NCBI RefSeq assembly: GCF_009720735.1
Contig: NZ_WNKU01000022.1
Span: forward strand, 1-64,000
From: Heliobacterium mobile
Lineage (GTDB): Bacteria > Bacillota > Desulfitobacteriia > Heliobacteriales > Heliobacteriaceae
Direction of reading: 5' to 3'
DNA: 64,000 nt
Below, in pieces: positions 25,632-36,758 of this stretch (position 1 is its first letter; each line of letters begins with the position of its first letter). A program made the position numbers and the translations under genes. The notes under the pieces were generated by a model. It ran no database searches, was not told the DNA's origin, and saw only the letters and a list, made by a program, of their open reading frames with translations.

Positions 25632-25677
25632 GGTTAGCTACAAACAATAGAGATAGCAATATGCTGTAGAAGCGATT

Positions 25678-25714
25678 AAAGCCCAGATGAGATATGTTCT
25701 CATCTGGGCTTTTT
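25678..25714 (+). terminator. intrinsic terminator of htpG
   Basis: AAAGCCCAGATGAGA (25678-25692) pairs perfectly with TCTCATCTGGGCTTT (25698-25712), loop of 5, followed by T-run. The following 170 bases up to smpB contain no recognised gene; no tmRNA was found there. Confidence 0.92.
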
Positions 25715-25884
25715 AAAGAAATTTAGTACGCCCCTTATACAACCTTAGTTCAACCGTATAGTTCCGCGATTCTGGACATCGCTTACCCCTAGTAAACAGA
25801 GAAAGCGGATGAATCAGAATTTTTCAGGTTTATTGAGTTTAAACGCTTAAAAGCTAGCCTTCTTAACAATAAAAGTACTTTGCT

Positions 25885-26352
25885 TTATTCGCCCTTCTCC
25901 TTCTGCCGGACGGCCCGAGCGATTTCCCGCTGGGCATCCCGTTTAGCGATGTCCTCCCGTTTGTCGTAGAGCTTTTTCCCTCGTGCGATGGCCAGTTCCA
26001 ATTTAGCTAAGCCCCGCTTGAGATAGACTCGCAAGGGGACGAGGGTCAGCCCTTTTTGCTGAACGGCAGCACCGAGCTTGCGGATCTCGCTTTTGTTTAA
26101 CAACAGTTTTCGGGTACGCCGCGGTTCATGGTTGTATCGATTTCCCTGTTCGAAGGGGCTGATGTGCATGTTATATAATAGAACTTCTCCATTCTCTACC
26201 CGGGCGAAAGCATCTTTGATGTTGCCTTTGCCCTGGCGCAGGGATTTGATTTCCGTTCCTGTCAAGGCCATCCCCGCTTCGTAAGCCTCCTCGATATGAT
26301 AATCATGGCGGGCACGCCGGTTATCGCAGAGGACCTTCTGTCCTTCGCTCAT
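25885..26352 (-). CDS. smpB: SsrA-binding protein SmpB
   Basis: The 155-residue partner of tmRNA in ribosome rescue. It has the family blocks [47 protein letters not shown], and the basic C-terminal tail ([19 protein letters not shown]) that enters the decoding centre. Its start overlaps the stop of the upstream thioesterase gene by the ATGA arrangement (26349-26352). No ssrA gene was recognised in the window. Confidence 0.96.
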   Translation of the reverse strand: MSEGQKVLCDNRRARHDYHIEEAYEAGMALTGTEIKSLRQGKGNIKDAFARVENGEVLLYNMHISPFEQGNRYNHEPRRTRKLLLNKSEIRKLGAAVQQKGLTLVPLRVYLKRGLAKLELAIARGKKLYDKREDIAKRDAQREIARAVRQKEKGE

Positions 26353-26777
26353 CCCGCCCCTCCTTTCACAGTGTCATTGGATTCGACGATCATAAAGCGG
26401 CCTGTCGCTTCGACGGCTACGGTGCCGTCAGGCAACTGGGCCGTCGCCGACATGTCGACCACTTTGCCTCTTTCTTTTTCTATCCGCCCGGCGAAGCGAA
26501 CTTTTTCCCCGATAGGAACGGCTTGCCGAAGCCGTAGTTCCATTCGAGCGGTCACTGCCGGAACATCGCGGACCATGAGCAAGCGGCCCATGACTTCATC
26601 GAGCACTGTGGCCACGAGACCCCCATGAGTGATGCCAGCGTAGCTCTGGTGCTCTGGTCGGGGTGTAAAATAGGTAACATACTCTTCTCCTTCCCACTGG
26701 AAGGACAAGTGTAACCCGATCGGATTGTTGATGCCGCAGCAAAAACACATCCCATCGTCAGTAAGATTCGGTGCCAT
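26349..26777 (-). CDS. PaaI-type hotdog-fold thioesterase
   Basis: A 142-residue single-hotdog protein with [14 protein letters not shown] at the N-terminus, then the active-site region [16 protein letters not shown] near residue 50-65, and [15 protein letters not shown]. These proteins usually hydrolyse acyl-CoA thioesters as tetramers; the acyl group is unknown. It overlaps smpB by 4 bases, so both are co-translated. The four-cysteine N-terminus (C-x-C-C) is common in this subgroup and might bind metal. Confidence 0.88.
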   Translation of the reverse strand: MAPNLTDDGMCFCCGINNPIGLHLSFQWEGEEYVTYFTPRPEHQSYAGITHGGLVATVLDEVMGRLLMVRDVPAVTARMELRLRQAVPIGEKVRFAGRIEKERGKVVDMSATAQLPDGTVAVEATGRFMIVESNDTVKGGAG

Positions 26778-26857
26778 CTAGCTTCCCCCTAATGAATTTC
26801 CGTACAAAACGATTGTTGCTAAGTCAGTCTTTTATGAATGGCTATTTGACGAATAGC

Positions 26858-27274
26858 TTACGACGAACCGCTCTTTGTTGATTCCGCCTTGGACGGATTC
26901 GCCTCTGTCGACTCCACCTTCGGTTTATCATCGCTCGGGTTATTTTCGTTTGCGCCACCGCTGTTAGACAATGTTTCTTCCGCAGGCTCTTGGGTTACTG
27001 CTTCTTTCACCTTGTCCATGACATAACCGGAGGGATTCGTAACGGCTTGTCTGGCTTCTTTTATCGGGGCTGTGACCTCATCCACCGAAGTTTTGATGTC
27101 CTTCACAGGCTGCATGGCGTCGTTCATTTGCGACTTTAGACCTTCTGTGGTTCGTCGGAACTCGTTGAGCGCCTTTCCCAACCCACGACTCAATTCCGGA
27201 AGCTTGCCGGGCCCGAAGATGATTAAAGCCAAAGCGAGAATCAAGAGTAATTCGGGAAAGCCAATATTGAACAT
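26858..27274 (-). CDS. tatA: twin-arginine translocase subunit TatA/TatB
   Basis: A 138-residue protein with one N-terminal helix ([31 protein letters not shown]) containing the FGPGKLPE hinge, then an amphipathic helix and a long acidic, Ser/Pro/Glu-rich tail (about 75-138) that is longer than that of typical TatA and disordered. It forms the pore-like component that moves folded proteins across the membrane. Sequence alone does not separate TatA from TatB firmly. No tatC was seen nearby. A run AAGGAGC precedes the ATG at 27274. Confidence 0.9.
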   Translation of the reverse strand: MFNIGFPELLLILALALIIFGPGKLPELSRGLGKALNEFRRTTEGLKSQMNDAMQPVKDIKTSVDEVTAPIKEARQAVTNPSGYVMDKVKEAVTQEPAEETLSNSGGANENNPSDDKPKVESTEANPSKAESTKSGSS

Positions 27275-27374
27275 AGATAAGAGCTCCTTTCGCCAGTTAG
27301 GCCAGGCGGCTTTAGAGAAGAATGTGCTTATTCTTGGATAGGTCTATTATAGCATAACTTTTCCATGAAAGAGA

Positions 27375-27406
27375 AAACACCGGGAGCCTTATCGCCCCCG
27401 GTGTTT
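27375..27406 (-). terminator. intrinsic terminator downstream of hppA
   Basis: AAACACCGGG (27375-27384) pairs with CCCGGTGTTT (27397-27406), 10 bp perfect, followed by TCTC on the minus strand. It lies about 160 bases after the hppA stop. Confidence 0.75.
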
Positions 27407-27566
27407 CTGCTGTTTTCTGTTGGGAATTCTGTATTGTTGGGAGTGTGATCAGTTGGGAATTCAGATGGGAAAAAAGTGTCGGTTCATCATTTATTGCAGT
27501 AATGGAGTAGATGTGTGTTGTTTCGATGAGTAGCGCAAAGTTCAGATAAGGAGAAGATGTGAGCGA

Positions 27567-29621
27567 TTAGAGATTGAGGAAAGGAGCAATAATCAGAGAG
27601 ATAGTTCCCGTTACCTTGATCAACGCATTCAGGGACGGACCGGCCGTATCCTTGAAAGGATCGCCCACGGTATCGCCGATGACGGCAGCCGAATGGGCTT
27701 CGGTCCGTTTTCCGCCGTGTTTACCGCTCTCAATGTACTTTTTCGCGTTGTCCCAGGCACCACCGGCGTTAGCCATGAAGATCGCCAGGAGCACACCGGC
27801 TACAGTGACCCCGGCAAGCATACCACCCAAGGCTTGAGCGCCAAAGCCAAATCCGACGATCAGCGGTGTGATGACGGCCAGCAGTCCCGGCGCAATCATT
27901 TGCCTGATCGCAGCACGGGTGGAGATGTCGACGCAACGGGCATAGTCCGGTTTCGCTTTCCCTTCCATCAAGCCAGGGATTTCGCGGAACTGGCGCCGGA
28001 CTTCACCGATCATCTCAAAGGCCGCTTTACCGACCGCTTCCATGGCAAAGGCACAGAAGAGGAATGGCACGGTACCGCCGATGAAGAGACCGATGATGAT
28101 CTTCGGTTCAAGCAGGTTCAGCACTAAATGGCCGCCATGAAGAGCGCTGCTGACACCAGGCGACTTGATCACTTCTTCCGCAAAGGCGGTAAACAGCGCC
28201 AAGGCCGTCAAGGCAGCCGAACCGATGGCAAAACCTTTCGCCACCGCAGCCGTCGTGTTACCGACAGCATCCAGTTTGTCCGTCTTTTTCCGTACTTCCG
28301 GGCCCAACTCAGCCATCTCCGCAATCCCGCCGGCATTGTCAGCGACTGGACCGAAGGAGTCAATCGCAACGACCATACCGGCTGTGCAAAGCATACCCAT
28401 CGCCGCCATAGCAATCCCGTAGATACCTGCATAGTTGTAAGAAACGGCGATGGCGATGACGATGACGATGATCGGCAGCGCCGTCGACTTCAGCCCTACG
28501 CCAATACCGGCGATAATGTTCGTAGCCGGACCGGTCAAAGATGACGAGGCGATATGTTGAGCCGGCTTATAGTTATACGATGTATAGTACTCTGTAATCC
28601 AGCCGATAGCCACGTTGACGAGCAGTCCGGCGATGACAGAAATCGTTAACCCTAGGGGAACACCGGACGGAAACGCACTGGACGCAGGAATGTCCGCAAA
28701 GAGCGACTGGGCGATAAAATAGGTCGCCACCGCTGTCAGCACGTTTGTGCCCCAAAGACCTTTGTTCAAGGCCATCTGCGGATTGCCGTCTTCCGTGGTC
28801 CGTACAAAGAAAGACGCAATGATCGCCGCAATGAGCCCGGCTGCACCGATCAGCAGGGGATAAAAAATCCCTTCCAACCGTCCCGGAAAAACGGTCACAC
28901 CGATCAGCATGGCCGCGATCGTCGTAGCCGCATAGGACTCGTATAGGTCAGCACCCATACCAGCGGTATCCCCTACGTTGTCACCGACGTTATCGGCGAT
29001 AACGGCCGGGTTCCGCGGGTCATCTTCAGGAATGCCGGCTTCCACCTTACCGACGAGGTCGGCACCTACATCGGCGGCCTTGGTGTAAATCCCGCCACCA
29101 ACGCGGGCAAAAAGCGCGATGACCGATGCACCAAAGGCAAAGGAGTTGATGATGACGGCATCTTGATAGACGATGTACAGGACCGATACACCTAAGAGGC
29201 CCAAACCGGCCACAGACATGCCCATCACTGCGCCGCCTCGGAAGGCTACCGAAAGGGCTTCATTGAGACCGCGCATAGCTGCCGCCGTCGTACGGGCGTT
29301 GGATTTGGTGGCAATCGTCATCCCTACATAGCCAGCGACGGCAGAGAAGGAAGCACCGACCAGAAACGAGATGGCCTGTCCCCAGGCAAGTTTCTGGTTG
29401 CCCCAGTTCCCATAGAGCAGGGCGCCAAAGATGATGACAGCGAAAGGAATCAGCGTTCTGTACTGGCGGTTGAGGAAGGCCATGGCGCCTTCAAAAATCG
29501 CTTGAGAGAGTTCCTTCATTCGTTGGGTTCCTTGATCCTCTTTCAGGACGCTCATTGCCAAATATCCGGCAAAGAGCAGACCGATGACCCCGGCAATTGC
29601 CGCGTACAGCGGATAAGACAC
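27567..29621 (-). CDS. hppA: membrane-bound K+-stimulated pyrophosphatase (ion pump)
   Basis: A 684-residue integral membrane pyrophosphatase with about 16 helices. It couples PPi hydrolysis to H+ or Na+ export. The substrate motifs are present: [43 protein letters not shown] and [23 protein letters not shown] near residue 460 has alanine where K+-independent pumps have lysine, so this is the K+-dependent class; whether H+ or Na+ is moved cannot be settled by eye. The start is GTG about 10 bases after AAAGGAGCG. It lies downstream of secG on the same strand. The enzyme would conserve the energy of biosynthetic PPi. Confidence 0.95.
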   Translation of the reverse strand: MSYPLYAAIAGVIGLLFAGYLAMSVLKEDQGTQRMKELSQAIFEGAMAFLNRQYRTLIPFAVIIFGALLYGNWGNQKLAWGQAISFLVGASFSAVAGYVGMTIATKSNARTTAAAMRGLNEALSVAFRGGAVMGMSVAGLGLLGVSVLYIVYQDAVIINSFAFGASVIALFARVGGGIYTKAADVGADLVGKVEAGIPEDDPRNPAVIADNVGDNVGDTAGMGADLYESYAATTIAAMLIGVTVFPGRLEGIFYPLLIGAAGLIAAIIASFFVRTTEDGNPQMALNKGLWGTNVLTAVATYFIAQSLFADIPASSAFPSGVPLGLTISVIAGLLVNVAIGWITEYYTSYNYKPAQHIASSSLTGPATNIIAGIGVGLKSTALPIIVIVIAIAVSYNYAGIYGIAMAAMGMLCTAGMVVAIDSFGPVADNAGGIAEMAELGPEVRKKTDKLDAVGNTTAAVAKGFAIGSAALTALALFTAFAEEVIKSPGVSSALHGGHLVLNLLEPKIIIGLFIGGTVPFLFCAFAMEAVGKAAFEMIGEVRRQFREIPGLMEGKAKPDYARCVDISTRAAIRQMIAPGLLAVITPLIVGFGFGAQALGGMLAGVTVAGVLLAIFMANAGGAWDNAKKYIESGKHGGKRTEAHSAAVIGDTVGDPFKDTAGPSLNALIKVTGTISLIIAPFLNL

Positions 29622-29699
29622 GGAGTGTCACGCTCCTTTGTTTCCCGAATCACAGATTACCCCAGAATCTCCCCAGTATACTCCCTGTTATCCCCGGAA

Positions 29700-29924
29700 T
29701 TACCCCAACATAGATAAGGCCAATGCACTAAGTAAAAACAATGCGGCAAAAACCATGGTGAATTTGTTGAGCAATTCGTCCAAACCTTTCTTCTTGCCGA
29801 ACATCGCTTCGGCCCCTCCGGCTACAGAACCGGAAAGACCGGCACTCTTACCCGACTGCATGACAATCGAAGCAATTAGACCTAAACTGGCTACGACTTG
29901 AAATACGACAGCAGCGGTTTGCAA
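29700..29924 (-). CDS. secG: preprotein translocase subunit SecG
   Basis: A 74-residue two-helix component of the SecYEG channel. The blocks ASLGLIASIVMQSGKSAGLSGS and the second helix FTMVFAALFLLSALALSML are typical. The TTG at 29924 is taken as start because AGGAGG lies 10 bases upstream; a GTG at 29933 is only 1 base from it. It follows eno on the same strand, as in many Firmicutes, but a terminator at 30073-30110 separates them. Confidence 0.92.
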   Translation of the reverse strand: MQTAAVVFQVVASLGLIASIVMQSGKSAGLSGSVAGGAEAMFGKKKGLDELLNKFTMVFAALFLLSALALSMLG

Positions 29925-30072
29925 TACACACACACCTCCTTACCAAAATTCTGGCAATTTAACAAAAGAATTTTAGCACATCCCCCCTGGAAACACAAGC
30001 TAGACGATTTGTTCGTGGGATTTATCCCAAATCTTCGACAAGTGGCGAAGATTTCGTCTGTTACTTTGAGAT

Positions 30073-30110
30073 AAAAAAGGAAAAGGACCCGGGTCGGAAA
30101 ACCCGGATCC
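30073..30110 (-). terminator. intrinsic terminator of eno / glycolytic operon
   Basis: GGACCCGGGT (30085-30094) pairs with ACCCGGATCC (30101-30110), followed on the minus strand by TTTTCCTTTTTT. It ends the long leftward run from rapZ or rpoN to eno. Confidence 0.88.
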
Positions 30111-30188
30111 CGCCACCATCATTATACCCAATCCCGTAAAAGGCCATACCAAATATTGGTCTTTATCCTTTTCGCTGGGTCTTCTATC

Positions 30189-31493
<1,305 letters not shown>

Positions 31494-31560
31494 TTAAGTT
31501 CATTTAATTTTATATTAAAAATTTAGAGTAAGATTAGCGAATTTAACAGCAAAATTAGGT

Positions 31561-31728
31561 GGTGTAATGACGGAGCGAGCGATTTTGGCGAAGCGGCGTC
31601 GTGAGCGAAAGTTGCGGAGCGACAAAGTGCGCCACGGTTCACATGCAGAATAGCCCAAAGGTTCGGCGCACCAGCGGAGCAACCGAGCGAACAGCCGCGG
31701 AGCCCTTAGCGAGCGGAGTCATTACACC
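31561..31728 (+). repeat. structured intergenic element A (full length, 168 bp)
   Basis: Ends are perfect inverted repeats, GGTGTAATGAC (31561-31571) and GTCATTACACC (31718-31728), with weaker pairing of the outer AAAATTAGG and GATTTACC flanks. The interior matches element D at most positions, for example CACGGTTCACATGCAGAATA and AACAGCCGCG. It contains an inner stem GTGCGCC (31627-31633) / GGCGCAC. It lies between gpmI and eno, with its conserved core reading opposite to the genes. No protein is likely. Confidence 0.85.
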
Positions 31729-31769
31729 CCGATTTACCACAAATATACCACCAAATATAAGAATTTTGC

Positions 31770-33320
31770 TTAGGACATAATGAGCGACTTCCCTGTCATT
31801 TCTAGAGGTTTTTCCAATCGGAGCAACTCGATCATCGTCGGAGCGATATCCTCCAAGGCACCGCCGGAGCGCAGTTGTTTATCTTTATGGCGGTCACTGA
31901 CTAAGATCACCGGCACTGGGTTGGTCGTATGAGCCGTTTGCGGCCCGCCGTCATCAGGATCGATCATCTGCTCCACGTTGCCGTGGTCGGCCGTGATGAT
32001 TACTACGCCGTCCTGATCGAGCACAGCCGGCACGATTCGCCCCAGACAGCCGTCTACCGTTTCCACCGCCTGAATGGCCGCCGGTAAGATACCGGTATGA
32101 CCGACCATGTCCGGGTTGGCCAAGTTCAGCACTATGACCGGATACTCTTTGCTGTTAATCTTTTCGACCACCCGGTCGGTGACCTCATTGGCGCTCATCT
32201 CCGGCTGGAGGTTGTAGGTGGCGACCTTCGGAGAGGGTACCAGAACCCGGTCCTCTCCTTCGTTCGGCTCTTCTACGCCGCCATTGAAGAAGAAAGTGAC
32301 ATGGGCATATTTTTCTGTTTCGGCAATGCGCAATTGGCGCATCCCAGCCCGGGAGACGACCTCGCCGAAAGTGTTTTCCAGATTCTGCGGCAGGAAAGCG
32401 ACCGGTGCATCGAGCGTGATGTCATACTGGGTCATGCAGACAAAATGAACTTGCGGCAGTTTCGGGCCTCGGTCAAAGCCGTCAAAATTCTGATCCGTGA
32501 AGACATGGGAAAGCTGGCGGGCCCGGTCGGCACGAAAGTTGAAGAAGATGACCGAGTCTCCGTCGGCGACGGTTCCTCGAGGTTCTCCTTTTTCGTCGAT
32601 GATGACCGTAGGGAGAACAAACTCGTCAGTCAAGCGGGCATGATAGGCCGTTTCAACGGCAGCTGAACCGAGGGGAGCTTTTTCACCTTCACCATAAACG
32701 ATGGCGTCCCAAGCTCGTTTCACTCGTTCCCAACGTTTATCGCGATCCATCGCGTAATAACGACCACTGATGGTGGCCAGTTGTCCGACCCCGATTTGAG
32801 CTAACTTTTTATCGAGCGCTTCTACATATTCTTTAGCGTTCGCCGGAGGCACGTCTCGACCGTCTAAGAAGGCATGGACGAAGATCTTATCCACGCCATG
32901 TGCGACGGCCATATCAAGCAAGGCGAAAAGGTGGTCGATATGGCTGTGAACGCCGCCATCGGAGAGCAGTCCCATGAGATGAAGGGCTTTGCCCGTCCCC
33001 GAGAGTCGATCCATCGCTGCCGCCAGGACCGGATTCTTTTCCAGTTCTCCCGTTTCAACGGCTTTGGAGATGCGGGTCAGTTCTTGGTAGACGACACGAC
33101 CGGCACCAATATTGAGATGGCCCACTTCCGAGTTGCCGATCTGTCCTTTCGGCAGGCCCACATATTCCCCGGATGCTTGAATCGACGTGTGGGGGTATGT
33201 CTCCCACAGGCGATGAAAGTTGGGCAGGTTGGCGAGCTTTAGGGCGTTTCCTTCCATGTCGTCACGGAGTCCCCAACCATCGAGGACGATCAACATGACC
33301 GGTGTCTGTGGACTCGACAA
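31770..33320 (-). CDS. gpmI: 2,3-bisphosphoglycerate-independent phosphoglycerate mutase
   Basis: A 516-residue Mn-dependent mutase of the alkaline phosphatase superfamily, interconverting 3- and 2-phosphoglycerate. The N-terminal VMLIVLDGWGLRDD binds metal, and GNSEVGHLNIGAGR contains the nucleophilic serine. HAFLDGRDVPP, the C-terminal ITADHGNVEQMID and AHTTNPVPVIL complete the metal sites. TTG at 33320 is chosen: AAGGAAG lies 8 bases upstream and the protein then has the usual length. The start is 13 bases after the tpiA stop, so the pair is co-transcribed. Confidence 0.96.
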   Translation of the reverse strand: MSSPQTPVMLIVLDGWGLRDDMEGNALKLANLPNFHRLWETYPHTSIQASGEYVGLPKGQIGNSEVGHLNIGAGRVVYQELTRISKAVETGELEKNPVLAAAMDRLSGTGKALHLMGLLSDGGVHSHIDHLFALLDMAVAHGVDKIFVHAFLDGRDVPPANAKEYVEALDKKLAQIGVGQLATISGRYYAMDRDKRWERVKRAWDAIVYGEGEKAPLGSAAVETAYHARLTDEFVLPTVIIDEKGEPRGTVADGDSVIFFNFRADRARQLSHVFTDQNFDGFDRGPKLPQVHFVCMTQYDITLDAPVAFLPQNLENTFGEVVSRAGMRQLRIAETEKYAHVTFFFNGGVEEPNEGEDRVLVPSPKVATYNLQPEMSANEVTDRVVEKINSKEYPVIVLNLANPDMVGHTGILPAAIQAVETVDGCLGRIVPAVLDQDGVVIITADHGNVEQMIDPDDGGPQTAHTTNPVPVILVSDRHKDKQLRSGGALEDIAPTMIELLRLEKPLEMTGKSLIMS

Positions 33321-33333
33321 AAGGGTCACTTCC

Positions 33334-34089
33334 TTATTGTTCTTCAAAACGGACGATGCGGGCAAAAGAGTCTGCCTTTAGGCTGGCTCCGCCGACAAGC
33401 GCCCCATCGATATCAGGTTGTTCCATCAGTTCTCGAATGTTGTCGGGCTTTACGCTGCCGCCGTAAAGGATGCGCACCTTTTCTGCTGTATCGCCATGCC
33501 AGGAGGACAGCACAGAACGAATAAATCGGCAAACCTTCTGTGCATCAGCCGAAGAAGCTGTCTTACCGGTCCCGATCGCCCAAACCGGTTCATAGGCGAT
33601 AATGATGCCGGCCAGTTCTTCTGGCGAAAGACCGGCCAAACCGAGACGGACTTGGATGTCCACCACCGGTTCCGTGATGACTTGTTCCCGCTGGGCCAAG
33701 GTCTCACCGACACAGACGATGGGAATCAAGTTGGCGGCCAGCGCCGCTTTCACCTTTTCAGCCACCGTGGCATCCGTTTCCCCAAAGTACTGCCGCCGCT
33801 CCGAGTGTCCCAGGATCACATATTTACAGTCGAGGGCTTTGAGCATTCCCGGGGCCACTTCGCCCGTATAGGCGCCTTCCTTGGCGGGATGCATGTTCTG
33901 TGCTCCCAAAGCGATGTTCGTGCCTTTTAGCGCTTTCGCTAAGGAATCTAAAGATATATAAGGCGGGCAAAGGACGATTTCCCTTTCCCGGCAGTCAGCT
34001 ACGAGCGGAATGAGCGCCTGAACCATCTGGCGGCCTTCCTCAGGGGTCATATACATCTTCCAGTTGCCGGCTAGGACTGGTGTACGCAT
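33334..34089 (-). CDS. tpiA: triosephosphate isomerase
   Basis: A 251-residue TIM barrel with all catalytic residues: lysine in AGNWKMY (about residue 11), histidine in ILGHSERR, glutamate in IAYEPVWAIGTG, and the phosphate loop YGGSVKPDN. It interconverts dihydroxyacetone phosphate and glyceraldehyde 3-phosphate. The ATG at 34089 has AAGGTGGTG about 9 bases upstream. It stands between pgk and gpmI on the same strand; structured element B lies in the gap to pgk. Confidence 0.97.
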   Translation of the reverse strand: MRTPVLAGNWKMYMTPEEGRQMVQALIPLVADCREREIVLCPPYISLDSLAKALKGTNIALGAQNMHPAKEGAYTGEVAPGMLKALDCKYVILGHSERRQYFGETDATVAEKVKAALAANLIPIVCVGETLAQREQVITEPVVDIQVRLGLAGLSPEELAGIIIAYEPVWAIGTGKTASSADAQKVCRFIRSVLSSWHGDTAEKVRILYGGSVKPDNIRELMEQPDIDGALVGGASLKADSFARIVRFEEQ

Positions 34090-34201
34090 ACAGAGATGCA
34101 CCACCTTATCGCTGAATTTATTTGAACGTATATAACTTACAACATATATAACTCTTACGCATGCTACCCAAATAGGATAGCCTCACTACAAAGTAAAATC
34201 T

Positions 34202-34253
34202 GGGGTGGAATGACAGAGTGAGCGATTTGGGCGAAGCGGCGTCATTCCACCCC
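34202..34253 (+). repeat. structured intergenic element B (internally deleted, 52 bp)
   Basis: GGGGTGGAATGAC (34202-34214) and GTCATTCCACCCC (34241-34253) are a perfect 13-bp inverted pair; TAAATC/GATTTA flanks extend it with a one-base bulge. The 26-base interior matches only the left end of element A (GAGCGATTT, GGGCGAAGCGGC). It equals a full element that lost everything between two GTC trinucleotides. It lies between pgk and tpiA. Confidence 0.85.
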
Positions 34254-34294
34254 GATTTACCACAGCGTATCAGTAGCGGCTAGAAACTTACCAG

Positions 34295-35479
34295 TTAAGC
34301 GTCCAAAAGAGCCGCTACCCCGGGCAGTTCACGTCCTTCTAAAAACTCAAGCGAAGCGCCACCGCCGGTGGAAACGTGGGTCATCTTTTCGGCCAGCCCG
34401 GCTTTTTCCACGGCAGCGACCGAGTCCCCGCCGCCGATGATGGTCGTGCCTTGCACATTGACCATCGCTTGAGCCACGCCCATGGTGCCACGGTCGAAGG
34501 GCTCCACTTCAAAAGCGCCCATGGGCCCGTTCCATAGGACCATTTTCGAAGCGGAGAGGGCTTGGGCAAACTGTTTGACGCTCTCCGGCCCGATGTCCAA
34601 GGCTGACTTATCGGCAGGGATAGCATTGACTGGAACGACTTCTGTTGGTACGTTTGCCGCCAACGTGTCGGCAATGACCACGTCAACAGGCAGCATCATC
34701 TTTACGCCGGCTTTTTCTGCTTTCTGCAGCAATTCCCGGGCTGTATCGGCTTTGTCTTTTTCACAGAGCGATTTCCCGACTTCGAGATTCATGGCATAGA
34801 AGAAGGTGTTGGCCATGCCGCCGCCGATGATCAGCGTATCCACCTTGTTCAAGAGGTTTTCGATGACGGCGATTTTATCGGCCACTTTGGCACCGCCCAT
34901 GACGGCTACAAAGGGACGTTCGGGCTGGGCGAGAGCTTTGCCCATGATCGAAATCTCTTTGTCCATCAAGAATCCAGCCACTGCGGGAAGGTAAGCCGCT
35001 ACGCCTGCTGTCGAAGCGTGTGCCCGGTGAGCCGTGCCAAAAGCATCATTCACATAGACATCAGCCAGCGAGGCCAGCTTACGAGAGAATTCGGGATCGT
35101 TTTTCTCCTCTTCCGGATAGAAGCGGACGTTTTCTAAAAGGATGACATCGCCTGGTTGAGCCTCTTTGACGGCAGCTTCCACGTCGGGGCCGATGCAGTC
35201 ATCCAGTTTTTTCACGGAACGGTTGAGCAGTTCAGAGAGATGGCCAGCGATCGGCGTCAGGCGGTACTTGTCGTTTACTTTTCCCTTCGGACGACCAAAA
35301 TGGGAGGCCAAGATCACCTTGGCCCCCGCTTGGATCAGATATTGGATGGTCGGAAGGGCAGCACGAATACGGGTATCGTCAGTGATCACGCCCGCATCGT
35401 TCACGGGAACGTTAAAGTCAACGCGCACGAGGACGCGTTTCGCTTTGACATCGATGTCTTTGATCGTTTTCTTGTTCAT
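34295..35479 (-). CDS. pgk: phosphoglycerate kinase
   Basis: A 394-residue kinase that makes ATP from 1,3-bisphosphoglycerate. The N-terminal substrate site [11 protein letters not shown] and the SHFGRPKG block are present, as are the hinge and nucleotide parts [34 protein letters not shown] and the terminal [10 protein letters not shown] / [16 protein letters not shown] at 35479 has GGAGG 7 bases upstream; the longer frame runs through element C and is not real. It lies between gap and tpiA in the classical order. Confidence 0.97.
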   Translation of the reverse strand: MNKKTIKDIDVKAKRVLVRVDFNVPVNDAGVITDDTRIRAALPTIQYLIQAGAKVILASHFGRPKGKVNDKYRLTPIAGHLSELLNRSVKKLDDCIGPDVEAAVKEAQPGDVILLENVRFYPEEEKNDPEFSRKLASLADVYVNDAFGTAHRAHASTAGVAAYLPAVAGFLMDKEISIMGKALAQPERPFVAVMGGAKVADKIAVIENLLNKVDTLIIGGGMANTFFYAMNLEVGKSLCEKDKADTARELLQKAEKAGVKMMLPVDVVIADTLAANVPTEVVPVNAIPADKSALDIGPESVKQFAQALSASKMVLWNGPMGAFEVEPFDRGTMGVAQAMVNVQGTTIIGGGDSVAAVEKAGLAEKMTHVSTGGGASLEFLEGRELPGVAALLDA

Positions 35480-35536
35480 TCCTGGACCTCCAAACCACGA
35501 TATACTCACTTCAACCTTCCTACCAATACCTCCCAA

Positions 35537-35622
35537 GGGTTGCGTTGGCAGGGTGAGCGTTTTGGGCGGAGCAACGAGGTGAACCGCCGCGTAGCCCTTA
35601 GCGAACTTTGCCAATGCGACCC
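35537..35622 (+). repeat. structured intergenic element C (internally deleted, 86 bp)
   Basis: GGGTTGCGTTGGCA (35537-35550) pairs with TGCCAATGCGACCC (35609-35622), 14 bp with two G-U type pairs. The interior joins the left core (GTGAGCGTTTTGGGCG) to the right core (GAGCAACGAG ... GCCGCGTAGCCCTTAGCGAA) of the full elements; the middle is missing. It lies between gap and pgk, ending four bases before the gap stop. Confidence 0.85.
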
Positions 35623-35625
35623 GTT

Positions 35626-36672
<1,047 letters not shown>

Positions 36673-36758
36673 TTAGTCTATTCCACATTCGACACTTAAT
36701 TCCTTCCAGAAGCGACCTAGATTTGTCAAGGGTTAAGTTAAAAAGTACTTTAGCTTTC

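Noticed and set aside
25632-25884. tmRNA gene next to smpB
   Set aside because: No tRNA-like ends or tag-peptide frame could be found in the gap.
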